A stretch of 64,000 nucleotides of DNA. Source: Hymenobacter rubidus (GTDB taxonomy: Bacteria; Bacteroidota; Bacteroidia; Cytophagales; Hymenobacteraceae). Positions 42,165-50,775 of this stretch are shown piece after piece. The notes below the pieces were generated by a model that saw nothing but the letters and a program-made list of their open reading frames with translations, ran no database searches and was not told the DNA's origin. Both the position numbers and the translations under genes were made by a program. The stretch spans positions 90,674 to 154,673 of the forward strand of contig NZ_JAERQF010000009.1 of the NCBI RefSeq assembly GCF_016734815.1, read 5' to 3'. The first letter of the stretch is position 1. Every line of letters starts with the position of its first letter.

Positions 42165-44759
42165 CTACCGCCTACCAACGCTGCCTTTCCCCGTCGGCTT
42201 CGGCGTAGCGTCACGCACATTTTCTGCCGGCCCCAGGTAGCTGGCCGGCACTTCGCCCCGGCTCAGCACCAGGTTTTCGAGCACCACGCCGGGGTCCACG
42301 CGCCAGAACTTGAGGACGTGCAGGCCAGCCGTGGCCACGCGGTGCTGCGAGGTTTTGAGGATGATGTTATTCGCCACGGCCTTCTCCCAAATCAGGTTGC
42401 TTTCGCCGGGCTTCATGCCGGTGTGCAGGTTGATGATTTGCGGCGCTTCATCGTCCAGCGACACGGCGTAGCGCAGGCCGGTGGTGTTGGTGAAGTCGAG
42501 CGTTGGGGCGAGGTAGGCCTGCACCGTCACCGGGCCCGGCTGGGCGAGCGTGATGCGGTACTCCAAGTGCGGGCTGCTGCCTCCCGGCGCGGCCGTGGGC
42601 GCAGCCGTGGTCGGGAATGTGCTGACGGCCCCCAGCGTGCGGCCCACATCCGGCAGGCGCTGCCAGGTGACGGGGCCGCCGTTGATGGCCTGGGTGTAAT
42701 GCTCCGCTTCGATGGATACGTACGCCCCGGCTGAAGGCAGTGCCGGGGCCGCAGCGGGCGTTGGCACGGCACCGGCGGCCAGCGTCACCACTTCGGGCAT
42801 TAGGTCTTTGGGTTCGTCGTGCCAGGACGTGTAGCCGATGTGCATCTGGTCCATCAGGTGGTTCCACTTGCCGCCGGCCAGGGCGTGGTAGCGCTGCTTG
42901 ATTTCGGCGTCTTTGGCAAACAGTGCCTGGGCTTTTTCGGCCAGCGCGTTGGTGTTCGGCTGGTTGGTTTTGGCGGCCTCGCGGTTTAGGGCCACGGTGT
43001 AGTACAGTTCGTTGAGGTTGGCGCAGGCCTGTACCGGGTGCAACACCAGCTCGTAAAACGCGTCGTGGCTGGTGGCAGGCAGCAGCTGGTTGAGGGCCTC
43101 GGCGCGGGTCAGGAGTTGGTTGTAGTCGGCCACCACCGCGGCCCATTCGCCGGTGGCCAGGCTGTAGGTATTGGCATCGAGCAACTCGGGCTTGCGGCGG
43201 GCATTGTACTTGGCGTATTTGGCCAGGATGTCGGCAAGGTCGGCGGCGTATTGGGGGCCAAACTGCTGGCTGGCCCAGCGCCGGGTGTAGGCCGCCACGC
43301 CGCTGGCCGGGATGGCCGCCGGCTGCCAGGCGTAGTCCAGGAAAAACGAAATGGGCAATTCCATGGGCTTGAGGTCGCCCACGTTCACAATCCAAATCTG
43401 CTTGACGCCGTGCTCGTAGGCCAGGTTCATCTGCTCGCGGATGCGCGGCAAGGGGTTGGTGTTCAGCCAGCGGTAGCTGCGCGGGCCGCCCACGTAGTCG
43501 AAATGGTAGTAGATGCCGTAGCCGCCGGCGCGGGGCTTCTCCCCTACTTTGGGCAACTTGCGCAGGTTGCCCCAGTTGTCGTCGCAGAGCAGCAGGGTCA
43601 TGTCGTCGGGCACGCGCATGCCCTTGTCGTAGTAGTCCTGCACCTCCTTGTAGAGCGCCCAGAGCTGGGGCGTTTTTTCGGCGGGTTGGTGGGTTTCTTC
43701 GGCCAGAATCTGGCGCTGGTCGGCCACTATTTTTTCGAGCAGGGCAATGTTGCTGCCCTCGCTCATGGGTTCGTCGCCGTCGCCGCGCATGGCCATGGTC
43801 ACGATGCTTTCGTGGGTACCCATGTGGCGGATGCCCTGCCGCCAGAAGCGGCGCAGGGTGGTGTCGTTGGTTTGGTAGTTCCAGGGGCCGTGGCCGTAGC
43901 GCTTCCACTCCTGCTGGGCGCGCAGCATGGGCTCGTGGTGCGAGGTGCCCATCACAATGCCGTACTCGTCGGCCAGCGCGGGGCTGAGCTTGTCGTCGTC
44001 GTTGAAGGCATTGCCCCACATGGCGGGCCACAAGTAATTTCCCTTCAGCCGCAGCAGCAGCTCAAACACATGCGCGTACATCTTCGAGTTGATGCCGCCG
44101 AATTTTTCCTTCGCCCAGCCCGTCAGCGCCGGGGCTTCGTCGTTCAGAAAGATGCCCCGGTACTTCACCGCCGGCTCGCCCAGCGTGTGGCGGGCGGCGG
44201 GAATGTGCAAGGCCGTTTGCGGCTTCACCGGCACATCGGCCCACCAGTACCAAGGCGACACCCCAATCTGCTGCGACAGGTCATAGATGCCGTAAATGGT
44301 GCCGCGCTTGTCGCTGCCGGCAATCACCAGCGCTTGCTGCACGCCCGGCATGGGGTTTAGCACCACTTGCCGCACGAAGGTTTCCCACTTGCCGGCCACC
44401 CCGGAGGCGTCGAGCTTTTTTTGCCGCACCAGCGCATCAATCAGCGGGCTTTTGCCAAGGGTACCGATGAGGACGACTTCGGTCCCCGCCGGCTGGCTGG
44501 TGCTGAAGCCGGGCTCAACTTTGGTCACGCGCTGCACGTCGGCTTGCAGGTCTTTGGCCGCCCGCAGCACGCCCGGCCAGTCGCCCCCGCTGGCGTAGAT
44601 GGCGGCGGCTTTGCCGTTGGCGGCCAGGGTAAAATCAGCTTGGTCTTTTTTCGCTGATGCCTTGTTGGCCGCAGCCGGCGTGGTCTGGGCCTGCGCAGCG
44701 ACGCGGCTCAGCAACAAGAGCAGCCACAGCCATTGTGGGTAAGAGCGGAAGGGATTCAT
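42165..44759 (-). CDS. GH115 alpha-glucuronidase
   Basis: 864 residues from the ATG at 44759, chosen because it opens a signal peptide (MNPFRSYPQWLWLLLLLSRV, ending AQAQ); the longer frame runs through the adjacent inverted repeat. Landmarks include VIAGSDKRGTIYGIYDLSQQ, WWADVPV, YRGIFLNDEAPALTGWA, YLWPAMWGNAFNDDD, HHEPMLRAQQEW and LLLCDDNWGNLRKLP, all GH115-like. GH115 enzymes remove (4-O-methyl)glucuronic acid from internal xylose units of long xylan, complementing GH67, which works on chain ends. The C-terminal beta-rich domain has YVSIEAEHYTQ. Periplasm or outer surface. Confidence 0.92.
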   Translation of the reverse strand: MNPFRSYPQWLWLLLLLSRVAAQAQTTPAAANKASAKKDQADFTLAANGKAAAIYASGGDWPGVLRAAKDLQADVQRVTKVEPGFSTSQPAGTEVVLIGTLGKSPLIDALVRQKKLDASGVAGKWETFVRQVVLNPMPGVQQALVIAGSDKRGTIYGIYDLSQQIGVSPWYWWADVPVKPQTALHIPAARHTLGEPAVKYRGIFLNDEAPALTGWAKEKFGGINSKMYAHVFELLLRLKGNYLWPAMWGNAFNDDDKLSPALADEYGIVMGTSHHEPMLRAQQEWKRYGHGPWNYQTNDTTLRRFWRQGIRHMGTHESIVTMAMRGDGDEPMSEGSNIALLEKIVADQRQILAEETHQPAEKTPQLWALYKEVQDYYDKGMRVPDDMTLLLCDDNWGNLRKLPKVGEKPRAGGYGIYYHFDYVGGPRSYRWLNTNPLPRIREQMNLAYEHGVKQIWIVNVGDLKPMELPISFFLDYAWQPAAIPASGVAAYTRRWASQQFGPQYAADLADILAKYAKYNARRKPELLDANTYSLATGEWAAVVADYNQLLTRAEALNQLLPATSHDAFYELVLHPVQACANLNELYYTVALNREAAKTNQPNTNALAEKAQALFAKDAEIKQRYHALAGGKWNHLMDQMHIGYTSWHDEPKDLMPEVVTLAAGAVPTPAAAPALPSAGAYVSIEAEHYTQAINGGPVTWQRLPDVGRTLGAVSTFPTTAAPTAAPGGSSPHLEYRITLAQPGPVTVQAYLAPTLDFTNTTGLRYAVSLDDEAPQIINLHTGMKPGESNLIWEKAVANNIILKTSQHRVATAGLHVLKFWRVDPGVVLENLVLSRGEVPASYLGPAENVRDATPKPTGKGSVGRR

Positions 44760-44779
44760 CTGGAATGGGATTGGTCCTG

Positions 44780-44934
44780 CTGACGGGCGCCTCATCCCCC
44801 GGCCCCTTCTCCGAAAAGGAGAAGGGGAGCCAAGGCGGGACGCAGCAGTAAAGACATGGAAACAGAGCAGCAATGAGTCGTCAGGCTCCCCTTCGCCTTC
44901 CGGAGAAGGGGCCGGGAGATGAGGCGCCCGTCAG
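44780..44934. repeat. Large inverted repeat overlapping the GH10 stop
   Basis: The left arm from 44780 (CTGACGGGCGCCTCATCCCC) and the right arm ending at 44934 (GAGATGAGGCGCCCGTCAG) are about 50 nt each with few mismatches, and the left arm folds on itself (CCCCTTCTCC with GGAGAAGGGG). The outer TGA of the right arm, read on the minus strand, is the stop codon of the GH10 gene. Confidence 0.88.
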
Positions 44935-46007
44935 AATTTCACCACTTCATAAAAAGCCTTTTTCGGCTTCAGCTGCTGGTCGAATAGCAGCGGATAGTTT
45001 TTGCGCCCCGGCACGGGGTAGGTGTCCAGCCAGGTGTATTTGTCGGAAATATTCCAGAAGGTGACGCCCGTCAGCACGTTTTTGTAGTCGCGGAAAACGT
45101 TGAATACCATGCGGTACTTCTCGGCCTGCTGCTTTTCCTGGGCGGGCGTGTACGCGTCGCCTTCGCCGGGCCGCTTTGCGCGGCGGTTCTTTTCCCAGGG
45201 GTACACCGACACGTCGAGCTCGGTTATCTGCACCTTCAAGCCCAGGGAGGCAAACCGGTCGATGGCGGCGCGCAGGTCCTTCTGCGTGGGTTCCTGCAAC
45301 GACCAATGCGCCTGCAGGCCCACCGCGTTGATGGGCACTTTGGCATCGACCAGCTTCTTGAGCAGGCGGTATACCCGCTCGCGCTTTTCGGGGCGCTCGG
45401 TGTTGTAGTCGTTGTAAAACAGCACCGCTTTGGGGTCGGCCGCGTGGGCGTATTCGAAGGCCTTGGCAATGAAGTCCTCGCCGCAGATTTTGTACCAGTC
45501 CGAGTTGCGCAAGAACTGCGTGCTGTCGTCGGCAATGGCTTCGTTCACCACGTCCCAGGCGTAGAGCTTGCCCTTGTAGCGCTTCACCACCGTGTCGATG
45601 TGGTCGTGCAGGCGCTGTAGTAGCACTTCTTTGCTCACGGGCTGGCCTTCGGCCGTTTTGAAGAGCCACTTGGGCGTTTGCTCGTGCCAGCACAGGTTGT
45701 GGCCGCGCACCCGCAGCTTGTTGGCCTGGGCAAACGCCACAATCCGGTCGGCATCATCCCAGAAATACCGGAATTCCTCGGGGTGAATGGGGCCCATTTT
45801 CATGGCATTCTCGGGCGTGATGCTGTTGAACTGTTGCCGAATGAGGTCCGCCTCCGGGCCTTTCAGCGCCGAGGGCCCGACGGCTACGCCAATGGGAAAA
45901 TAGTCCTTGTAATAGTCTTTAAGGCCTTTTTCGGCGGCGGGCGGCTGGCTGCCGGTCAGGGCGGCGCAGGCCAGCAGCAAAGTAGCAAAGGGGAGCCGGA
46001 GTTTCAT
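44931..46007 (-). CDS. GH10 endo-1,4-beta-xylanase lipoprotein
   Basis: 358 residues from the ATG at 46007, which opens a lipoprotein signal (MKLRLPFATLLLAC, cysteine 14). GH10 barrel: RGHNLCWHEQTPKWLF, acid/base E156 in WDVVNEAIAD, nucleophile E263 in VQITELDVSVYP, and substrate-site VTFWNISDKYTWL near the end. It cuts the xylan backbone. As a lipoprotein it is probably anchored to the outer membrane, where it would supply oligosaccharides to SusC/SusD. It is separated from xylA by 420 bp with a terminator-like hairpin and repeat A copy 3, so it probably has its own promoter. Confidence 0.95.
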   Translation of the reverse strand: MKLRLPFATLLLACAALTGSQPPAAEKGLKDYYKDYFPIGVAVGPSALKGPEADLIRQQFNSITPENAMKMGPIHPEEFRYFWDDADRIVAFAQANKLRVRGHNLCWHEQTPKWLFKTAEGQPVSKEVLLQRLHDHIDTVVKRYKGKLYAWDVVNEAIADDSTQFLRNSDWYKICGEDFIAKAFEYAHAADPKAVLFYNDYNTERPEKRERVYRLLKKLVDAKVPINAVGLQAHWSLQEPTQKDLRAAIDRFASLGLKVQITELDVSVYPWEKNRRAKRPGEGDAYTPAQEKQQAEKYRMVFNVFRDYKNVLTGVTFWNISDKYTWLDTYPVPGRKNYPLLFDQQLKPKKAFYEVVKF

Positions 46008-46134
46008 AATTGATAGGGGCAAAATGTAGAGGCAAGCAAGTGGGGAGGCATTCTGGATGCCGGACGCCACTGGGCCCGCACGCAGCTTTCCGACTCGCTC
46101 TCACCAAAGAGCCGAAAAGCTTACCCAAAACGCC

Positions 46135-46172
46135 TCCGCAAAACGGCTCCTTGTTGCAGCAAGCAGCCGTTT
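46135..46172 (-). terminator. Hairpin in the xylA-GH10 gap
   Basis: AAACGGCT (46141-46148) pairs with AGCCGTTT (46165-46172), extended by TTG/CAA. Read on the minus strand it ends TTTTGC, a weak U run. It would end transcription coming from xylA. Apart from this and repeat A copy 3, the 46008-46430 gap holds no gene. Confidence 0.5.
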
Positions 46173-46290
46173 CCACCGCTTAAAAAACTAAAAAACTTCC
46201 CCGGCCAGCTGCGTCACTGTTCCCACCATTTCGCAGCCAGCCGGTTCCGTTTTTTTGTTGTTGATATTTGAATTTCAGAGCAAAAACAGA

Positions 46291-46393
46291 ACGTCATGCT
46301 GAGCGCAGCCGAAGCATCTCGCGTGCTACCACTAATCCTTTCGATTGAATTACTACCCCACGCGAGATGCTTCGGCTGCGCTCAGCATGACGT
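46291..46393. repeat. Dispersed inverted repeat, family A, copy 3
   Basis: ACGTCATGCTGAGCGCAGCC (46291-46310) is the exact complement of GGCTGCGCTCAGCATGACGT (46374-46393), and the stem goes on through GAAGCATCTCGCGTG / CACGCGAGATGCTTC. The loop reads the asymmetric core in reverse (CGATTGAATTACTACCCC), so this copy is inverted relative to copies 1 and 2. It lies 38 bp after the xylA stop. Confidence 0.92.
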
Positions 46394-46430
46394 GCTTACA
46401 GCATGACGGCCTTACTTAACCCGTAAAAAC

Positions 46431-47762
46431 CTAGATGTACTGGTTGATAATGGCTTCCAACCACTCCTGCTTGCCGCTTTTGGGCGTCGGCTCACCCGAT
46501 TTGTGGGCAATGGTGCGCAGGTCTTCCAGTGTGAGCTGGCCAGCAGCGAAGGCCGCACCCTCGCCCGAATCGAACGAGGCGTAGCGCTCTGTGCGGAACT
46601 TCTTGTAGGGTGACTTTTCCAAGATGGCATCGGCCGTGACGAGGGCACGGGCGAAGGTGTCCATGCCGGCGATGTGGGCGATGAAAATGTCCTCCAAATC
46701 GGTCGAATTGCGGCGGGTTTTGGCGTCGAAGTTGATGCCGCCCTGGGTGATGCCGCCTGCTTCGAGGATGATGAGCATGCTCTCGGTCAACTCGTTCAGG
46801 TTGTTAGGGAACTGGTCGGTGTCCCAGCCGTTCTGGTAGTCGCCACGGTTGGCGTCCATGCTGCCGAGCATGCCGGCGTCGGCGGCTACCTGCAGCTCGT
46901 GCTGGAAGGTGTGGCCGGCCAGCGTGGCGTGGTTCACTTCGAGGTTCAGCTGGAAATCGTTTTCCAGGCCGTGCTCTTTCAGGAAGCCGATTACCGTGGC
47001 GGCGTCGAAGTCGTACTGGTGCTTGGTGGGCTCGGCCGGCTTGGGCTCGATGAAGAACTTGCCGGTGAAGCCCTGCTGGCGGGCGTAGTCGCGGGCCATG
47101 GTGAGGAAGCGGGCCATGTGGGCCTGCTCGCGCTTCATGTCGGTGTTCAGCAGGGTCATGTAGCCCTCGCGGCCGCCCCAGAACACGTAGTTTTCGCCGC
47201 CCAGCGCGATGGTCGCATCAATGGCGTTTTTCACCTGCGTAGCGGCGTGGGCCACCACCTGGAAATCGGGGTTGGTGCTGGCGCCGTTCATGTAGCGCGG
47301 GTTCGAAAACACGTTGGCCGTGCCCCAGAGCAGCTTCACGCCGCTTTCCTGCTGGTGCTGCTTCACGTAGTCGACGATGGTGGCCAGGTTGCGCTCGTAC
47401 TCGGCCAGCGAGCTGCCTTCGTCCACGAGGTCGATGTCGTGGAAGCAGTAGTAGGGCGTGCCGAGCTTGGTGAAGAACTCAAACGCGGCGTCGGCTTTGT
47501 CCTTGGCCCGACCGATGATTTCGTGGTGCGCGTCCCAGGCGAAGGTTTTGGTGCCGGGGCCGAACGGGTCGCCGCCGGTGCCCACGAAGGTGTGCCAGTA
47601 GGCCGTGGCGAAGCGCAGATGCTCCTTCATGGTCTTGCCGGCCACCACGCGGGTTGAATCGTACCACTTAAAGGCCAGCGGGTTGTCCGACTCGCGCCCT
47701 TCGTACTTAATGGTATCAATGCCGGTAAAAAATGCAGTCTTCGAAAGCGTGTTGCTAGACAT
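46431..47762 (-). CDS. xylA: Xylose isomerase
   Basis: 443 residues, the length of class II XylA. Catalytic H108 and D111 in [57 protein letters not shown], and [20 protein letters not shown] carry the metal ligands. It converts D-xylose to D-xylulose in the cytoplasm, using Mg or Mn. It lies 110 bp after xylB, with an inverted repeat in between. Confidence 0.98.
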   Translation of the reverse strand: MSSNTLSKTAFFTGIDTIKYEGRESDNPLAFKWYDSTRVVAGKTMKEHLRFATAYWHTFVGTGGDPFGPGTKTFAWDAHHEIIGRAKDKADAAFEFFTKLGTPYYCFHDIDLVDEGSSLAEYERNLATIVDYVKQHQQESGVKLLWGTANVFSNPRYMNGASTNPDFQVVAHAATQVKNAIDATIALGGENYVFWGGREGYMTLLNTDMKREQAHMARFLTMARDYARQQGFTGKFFIEPKPAEPTKHQYDFDAATVIGFLKEHGLENDFQLNLEVNHATLAGHTFQHELQVAADAGMLGSMDANRGDYQNGWDTDQFPNNLNELTESMLIILEAGGITQGGINFDAKTRRNSTDLEDIFIAHIAGMDTFARALVTADAILEKSPYKKFRTERYASFDSGEGAAFAAGQLTLEDLRTIAHKSGEPTPKSGKQEWLEAIINQYI

Positions 47763-47818
47763 GAGATAGGGTGTTTGATTGGGAAACAGTTTTAGTTATT
47801 AATTATTGGTCTGAACGG

Positions 47819-47906
47819 TGTAGGGGCGGGGCCTGCCCCCGCCCTTCGTTGAACGGTTGGCGCTGCTATCGTTCAACGATGGGCGGGGACAGGCCCCGCC
47901 CCTACA
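47819..47906. repeat. Inverted repeat family B between xylB and xylA
   Basis: Arms of 26 nt, starting TGTAGGGGCGGGGCCTG (47819) and ending CAGGCCCCGCCCCTACA (47906), with one mismatch; an inner CGTTGAACG/CGTTCAACG pair extends the stem. The right arm is translated as the end of xylB. Confidence 0.9.
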
Positions 47907-49393
47907 TCAACCGACAACTCTTTCGGCAAAGCTTCTTGCCAGCGGCCGTAGGCCGCCTGGTATTGGCGGCGAAGCTCCGCAGTGGGCTCCACGGTAAGAA
48001 TGCGTTCGAGGCCGCCGAAGGCTTCGGCCGCGCTGGCGTAGATGCCGGCGCCGATGCCGGCACCGCGCGCCGCGCCCTGGGCCGCGTCGGTGTTGTAGAG
48101 CTCCAGCGTCAGGTCGCCGGCGTTCACGAAGGCCTCGCGGAATACCGGGCTGAGGAACATATTGGCGTTGCCGGCGCGCACAGTGCGGACCTGCACGCCC
48201 ATCTGGCGCATGATGTTCATGCCGTAAATCAGGGCGAAAACAATGCCTTCCTGGGCGGCGCGCAGCAGGTGCGCCCGGCTGTGGATGTTGAAGTTCAGGC
48301 CGTGCAGCTCAGCGTCGGTGGGGCGGTTTTCGAGGATGCGCTCGGCCCCGTTGCCGAAGGGCAGGAACACGAGGCCCTCCGCTCCTACCGGGGCTTTGCC
48401 GGCCAGTCGGTTCATCTCGTCGTAGGGCATTTCGCCCACTGTTTTGCGCAGCCAGCTGTTGAGAATGCCCGTGCCGTTCAGGCACATCAGCACGCCGTTG
48501 CGGGGCCGTTCGGCCGTGTGGCTGACGTGCACGAAGGCGTTCACCCGCGAGGCCGGGTCCGACGCCGGAGCATCGGTGATGCCGTAGACGACGCCCGAGG
48601 TGCCAGCCGTGGCGGCGATTTCGCCGGGGTTCAGCACGTTGAGGGAGAAGGCGTTGTTGGGCTGGTCGCCGGCGCGGTAGCTGATACTTTTGCCGGCCGT
48701 GAGGCCCAGCTCTTGCGCGGCTTCGGCGCTCAGGTGGCCTTGCACCGAGAAGGTATCTACCACCTCGGGCAGCAGGTCGGCACTGATGCCGTAGTAGTCC
48801 AACAATTCCTGGGCAATGGCCTGGTTCTTGTAATTCCAGAACACGCCTTCCGACAGACCCGACACCGTGGTTTGCAGCTGGCCGCTCATTTTGAAGGCGA
48901 TGTAGTCGCCGGGCAGCTGAATCTTGTGGATTTGGGCGTAAATCTCCGGCTCGTTTTCGCGCACCCACTTCAGCTTGGAAGCCGTGAAGTTGCCGGGTGA
49001 GTTCAGGAAGTTTTCGAGGCAATATTTCTCGCCCAAATCAGCAAATGCCTGGTTGCCCAGCTCCACGGCGCGGCTGTCGCACCAGATGATGGCGGGGCGC
49101 AACACTTGGCCGTGTTTGTCGATGAGCACCAGGCCATGCATCTGGTAGGTGATGCCGATGCCGGCCACGAGGGCGGAGTCGAAGCCGTAGGTGGCCTTCA
49201 GCTCGGCAGTCGCATTCACGCATTCCTGCCACCAGCGCTCCGGGCGCTGCTCGGCCCAGCCGGCCTGGGGCACGCTGATTTCCATTTCCTGCTTGGGAGA
49301 AATGGCGGTAGCGACGGCTTTGCCGGTGGCAATGTCGAGCAGCGAGACTTTGATGGACGAGCTACCGATGTCGTAGCCAAGGAGGTATTTCAT
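47873..49393 (-). CDS. xylB: Xylulokinase
   Basis: 506 residues. FGGY kinase fold: LLGYDIGSSSIKVSLLD at the start (phosphate 1), YQMHGLVLIDKHGQVLRPAI and WCDSRAVELGNQAF, PGDYIAFKMSG, and ATAGTSGVVYGITD (ATP site). It phosphorylates D-xylulose to xylulose 5-phosphate for the pentose phosphate pathway. The last residues (DVGAGPVPAHR) and the stop are encoded by an inverted repeat, so the natural end was probably a few residues earlier. 13 bp after the MFS gene, co-transcribed. Confidence 0.97.
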   Translation of the reverse strand: MKYLLGYDIGSSSIKVSLLDIATGKAVATAISPKQEMEISVPQAGWAEQRPERWWQECVNATAELKATYGFDSALVAGIGITYQMHGLVLIDKHGQVLRPAIIWCDSRAVELGNQAFADLGEKYCLENFLNSPGNFTASKLKWVRENEPEIYAQIHKIQLPGDYIAFKMSGQLQTTVSGLSEGVFWNYKNQAIAQELLDYYGISADLLPEVVDTFSVQGHLSAEAAQELGLTAGKSISYRAGDQPNNAFSLNVLNPGEIAATAGTSGVVYGITDAPASDPASRVNAFVHVSHTAERPRNGVLMCLNGTGILNSWLRKTVGEMPYDEMNRLAGKAPVGAEGLVFLPFGNGAERILENRPTDAELHGLNFNIHSRAHLLRAAQEGIVFALIYGMNIMRQMGVQVRTVRAGNANMFLSPVFREAFVNAGDLTLELYNTDAAQGAARGAGIGAGIYASAAEAFGGLERILTVEPTAELRRQYQAAYGRWQEALPKELSVDVGAGPVPAHR

Positions 49394-49405
49394 GGGCGAA
49401 AAAGA

Positions 49406-50713
49406 TTAGGCCAGCACGCGGGTGGGCTCAGGTCGAATTTGAACGGGCTGCATGGTGGGGGCCAGCAGGTGCATCAGCCCCCAGGCCAACAGGTACGAGA
49501 AACCGCAGAGGCTAAACAGCAGGTTATAGCCGCCCAGCAGGTTGTTGTGGCTCTTGTAGAGGTCGAGCAAGTAGCCCACCAGCAGCGGAAACAGCAGGCT
49601 GCCAATGGAGCCCGCCATGCCGCCAATGCCGATAACCGAAGGCACCGACTGCTTCGGAAACATGTCGGACGCAATGGTGAAAATGTTGGCGCTCCAGGCC
49701 TGATGGGCGGCCGCCGCGAGGCTGATGAGCGCCACCGCCGGCCAAATGCTGGTGGCGTAGCGGGCCATGATGACGGGCACCACCAGCAGCGCAAACAGCA
49801 GCATGGCCGTCTTGCGGGCCCTGGCCACCGGCCACCCGTGCTTGATGAGCGCCGACGACAAATACCCGCCCCCGATGCTGCCCACCGTGGTGGCCGTGTA
49901 CACGATGACCAGCGGCAGGCTGGGCTTTTTCAAATCCAGGTTGAAGGTGGTGGCGAAGTACGACGGCAGCCAGAAGAGGAAAAACCACCAAATGGGGTCC
50001 GTCAGGAACTTGCCCACAATGAACACCCACGTCTGCCGAAAGCGCAGCAGCTCGCCCCAGGAGAAGGCTTCGCCCGGCGCCTGCTCGGGCTCGTTATCGG
50101 AATTAACGTAAGCCAGCTCGGGGGCGGAAAGGCGCTTCTGCCGGCTGGGAATTTCGTAGAAAACCAGCCAGAAAATCAGCCACACAAAGCCAATCGAGCC
50201 GGTGATGACGAAGGCTTCTTTCCAGCCGTAAGCCCCCAAAATCCAGGGCACCATCACGGGCGCCACCACGGCCCCGATGTTGGCGCCGGAGTTGAAGATG
50301 CCGGTGGCCAGGGCCCGCTCCTTCTTCGGAAACCACTCGGCCACGGCCGTGATGGCGGCCGGGAAGTTGCCGGCCTCGCCCAGCCCCAGCAGCGCCCGCA
50401 CCGCCCCGAAGCCGAAGGTGCTGTTCACGGCGGCATGGGCCATGGCCGCCACGCTCCACACCACCAGCGCCACCGTGTAGCCGCGCTTGGTACCGAGCTG
50501 GCTGATGAGGCGCCCAAACAGCAGCAAGCCCAGCGCGTAGGCCGTCGAAAACACCACCACAATGTGGCTGTAGTCGGTTTCGGTCCAGGCAAAATCCTGC
50601 TCCAACACGGGCTTGAGCAGCCCGATAACCTGCCGGTCGAGGTAGTTGATGGTAGTGGCGAAGAAGAGCAGCGCTACTACCACCCAGCGGTAGCGCCCGA
50701 GGTTGGTTGGCAT
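49406..50713 (-). CDS. MFS transporter, hexuronate/anion:cation symporter type
   Basis: 435 residues with 12 predicted membrane helices. The first helix and loop read FATTINYLDRQVIGLLKPVL and GRLISQLGTKRGY, and further on RALLGLGEAGNFPAAITAVA, like ExuT/GudP-type members of the ACS family, which move hexuronates with protons. In this locus it probably takes glucuronate or a small aldouronate across the inner membrane; xylose cannot be excluded. It lies between the esterase (63 bp) and xylB (13 bp). Confidence 0.9.
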   Translation of the reverse strand: MPTNLGRYRWVVVALLFFATTINYLDRQVIGLLKPVLEQDFAWTETDYSHIVVVFSTAYALGLLLFGRLISQLGTKRGYTVALVVWSVAAMAHAAVNSTFGFGAVRALLGLGEAGNFPAAITAVAEWFPKKERALATGIFNSGANIGAVVAPVMVPWILGAYGWKEAFVITGSIGFVWLIFWLVFYEIPSRQKRLSAPELAYVNSDNEPEQAPGEAFSWGELLRFRQTWVFIVGKFLTDPIWWFFLFWLPSYFATTFNLDLKKPSLPLVIVYTATTVGSIGGGYLSSALIKHGWPVARARKTAMLLFALLVVPVIMARYATSIWPAVALISLAAAAHQAWSANIFTIASDMFPKQSVPSVIGIGGMAGSIGSLLFPLLVGYLLDLYKSHNNLLGGYNLLFSLCGFSYLLAWGLMHLLAPTMQPVQIRPEPTRVLA

Positions 50714-50775
50714 TTAGGATGGATTATGGAAGCTGATTGAAGGCTGTGCAGCGCGGAGCCAAGCCATAAGAAAGT

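Noticed and set aside
42448..44031. 527-residue minus-strand frame rich in R, P, H and G
   Set aside because: Shadow frame of the GH115 gene; composition typical of a shifted GC-rich frame.
49106..50740. 544-residue plus-strand frame
   Set aside because: Antisense of xylB and the MFS gene, which are certain; no domain in the plus frame.
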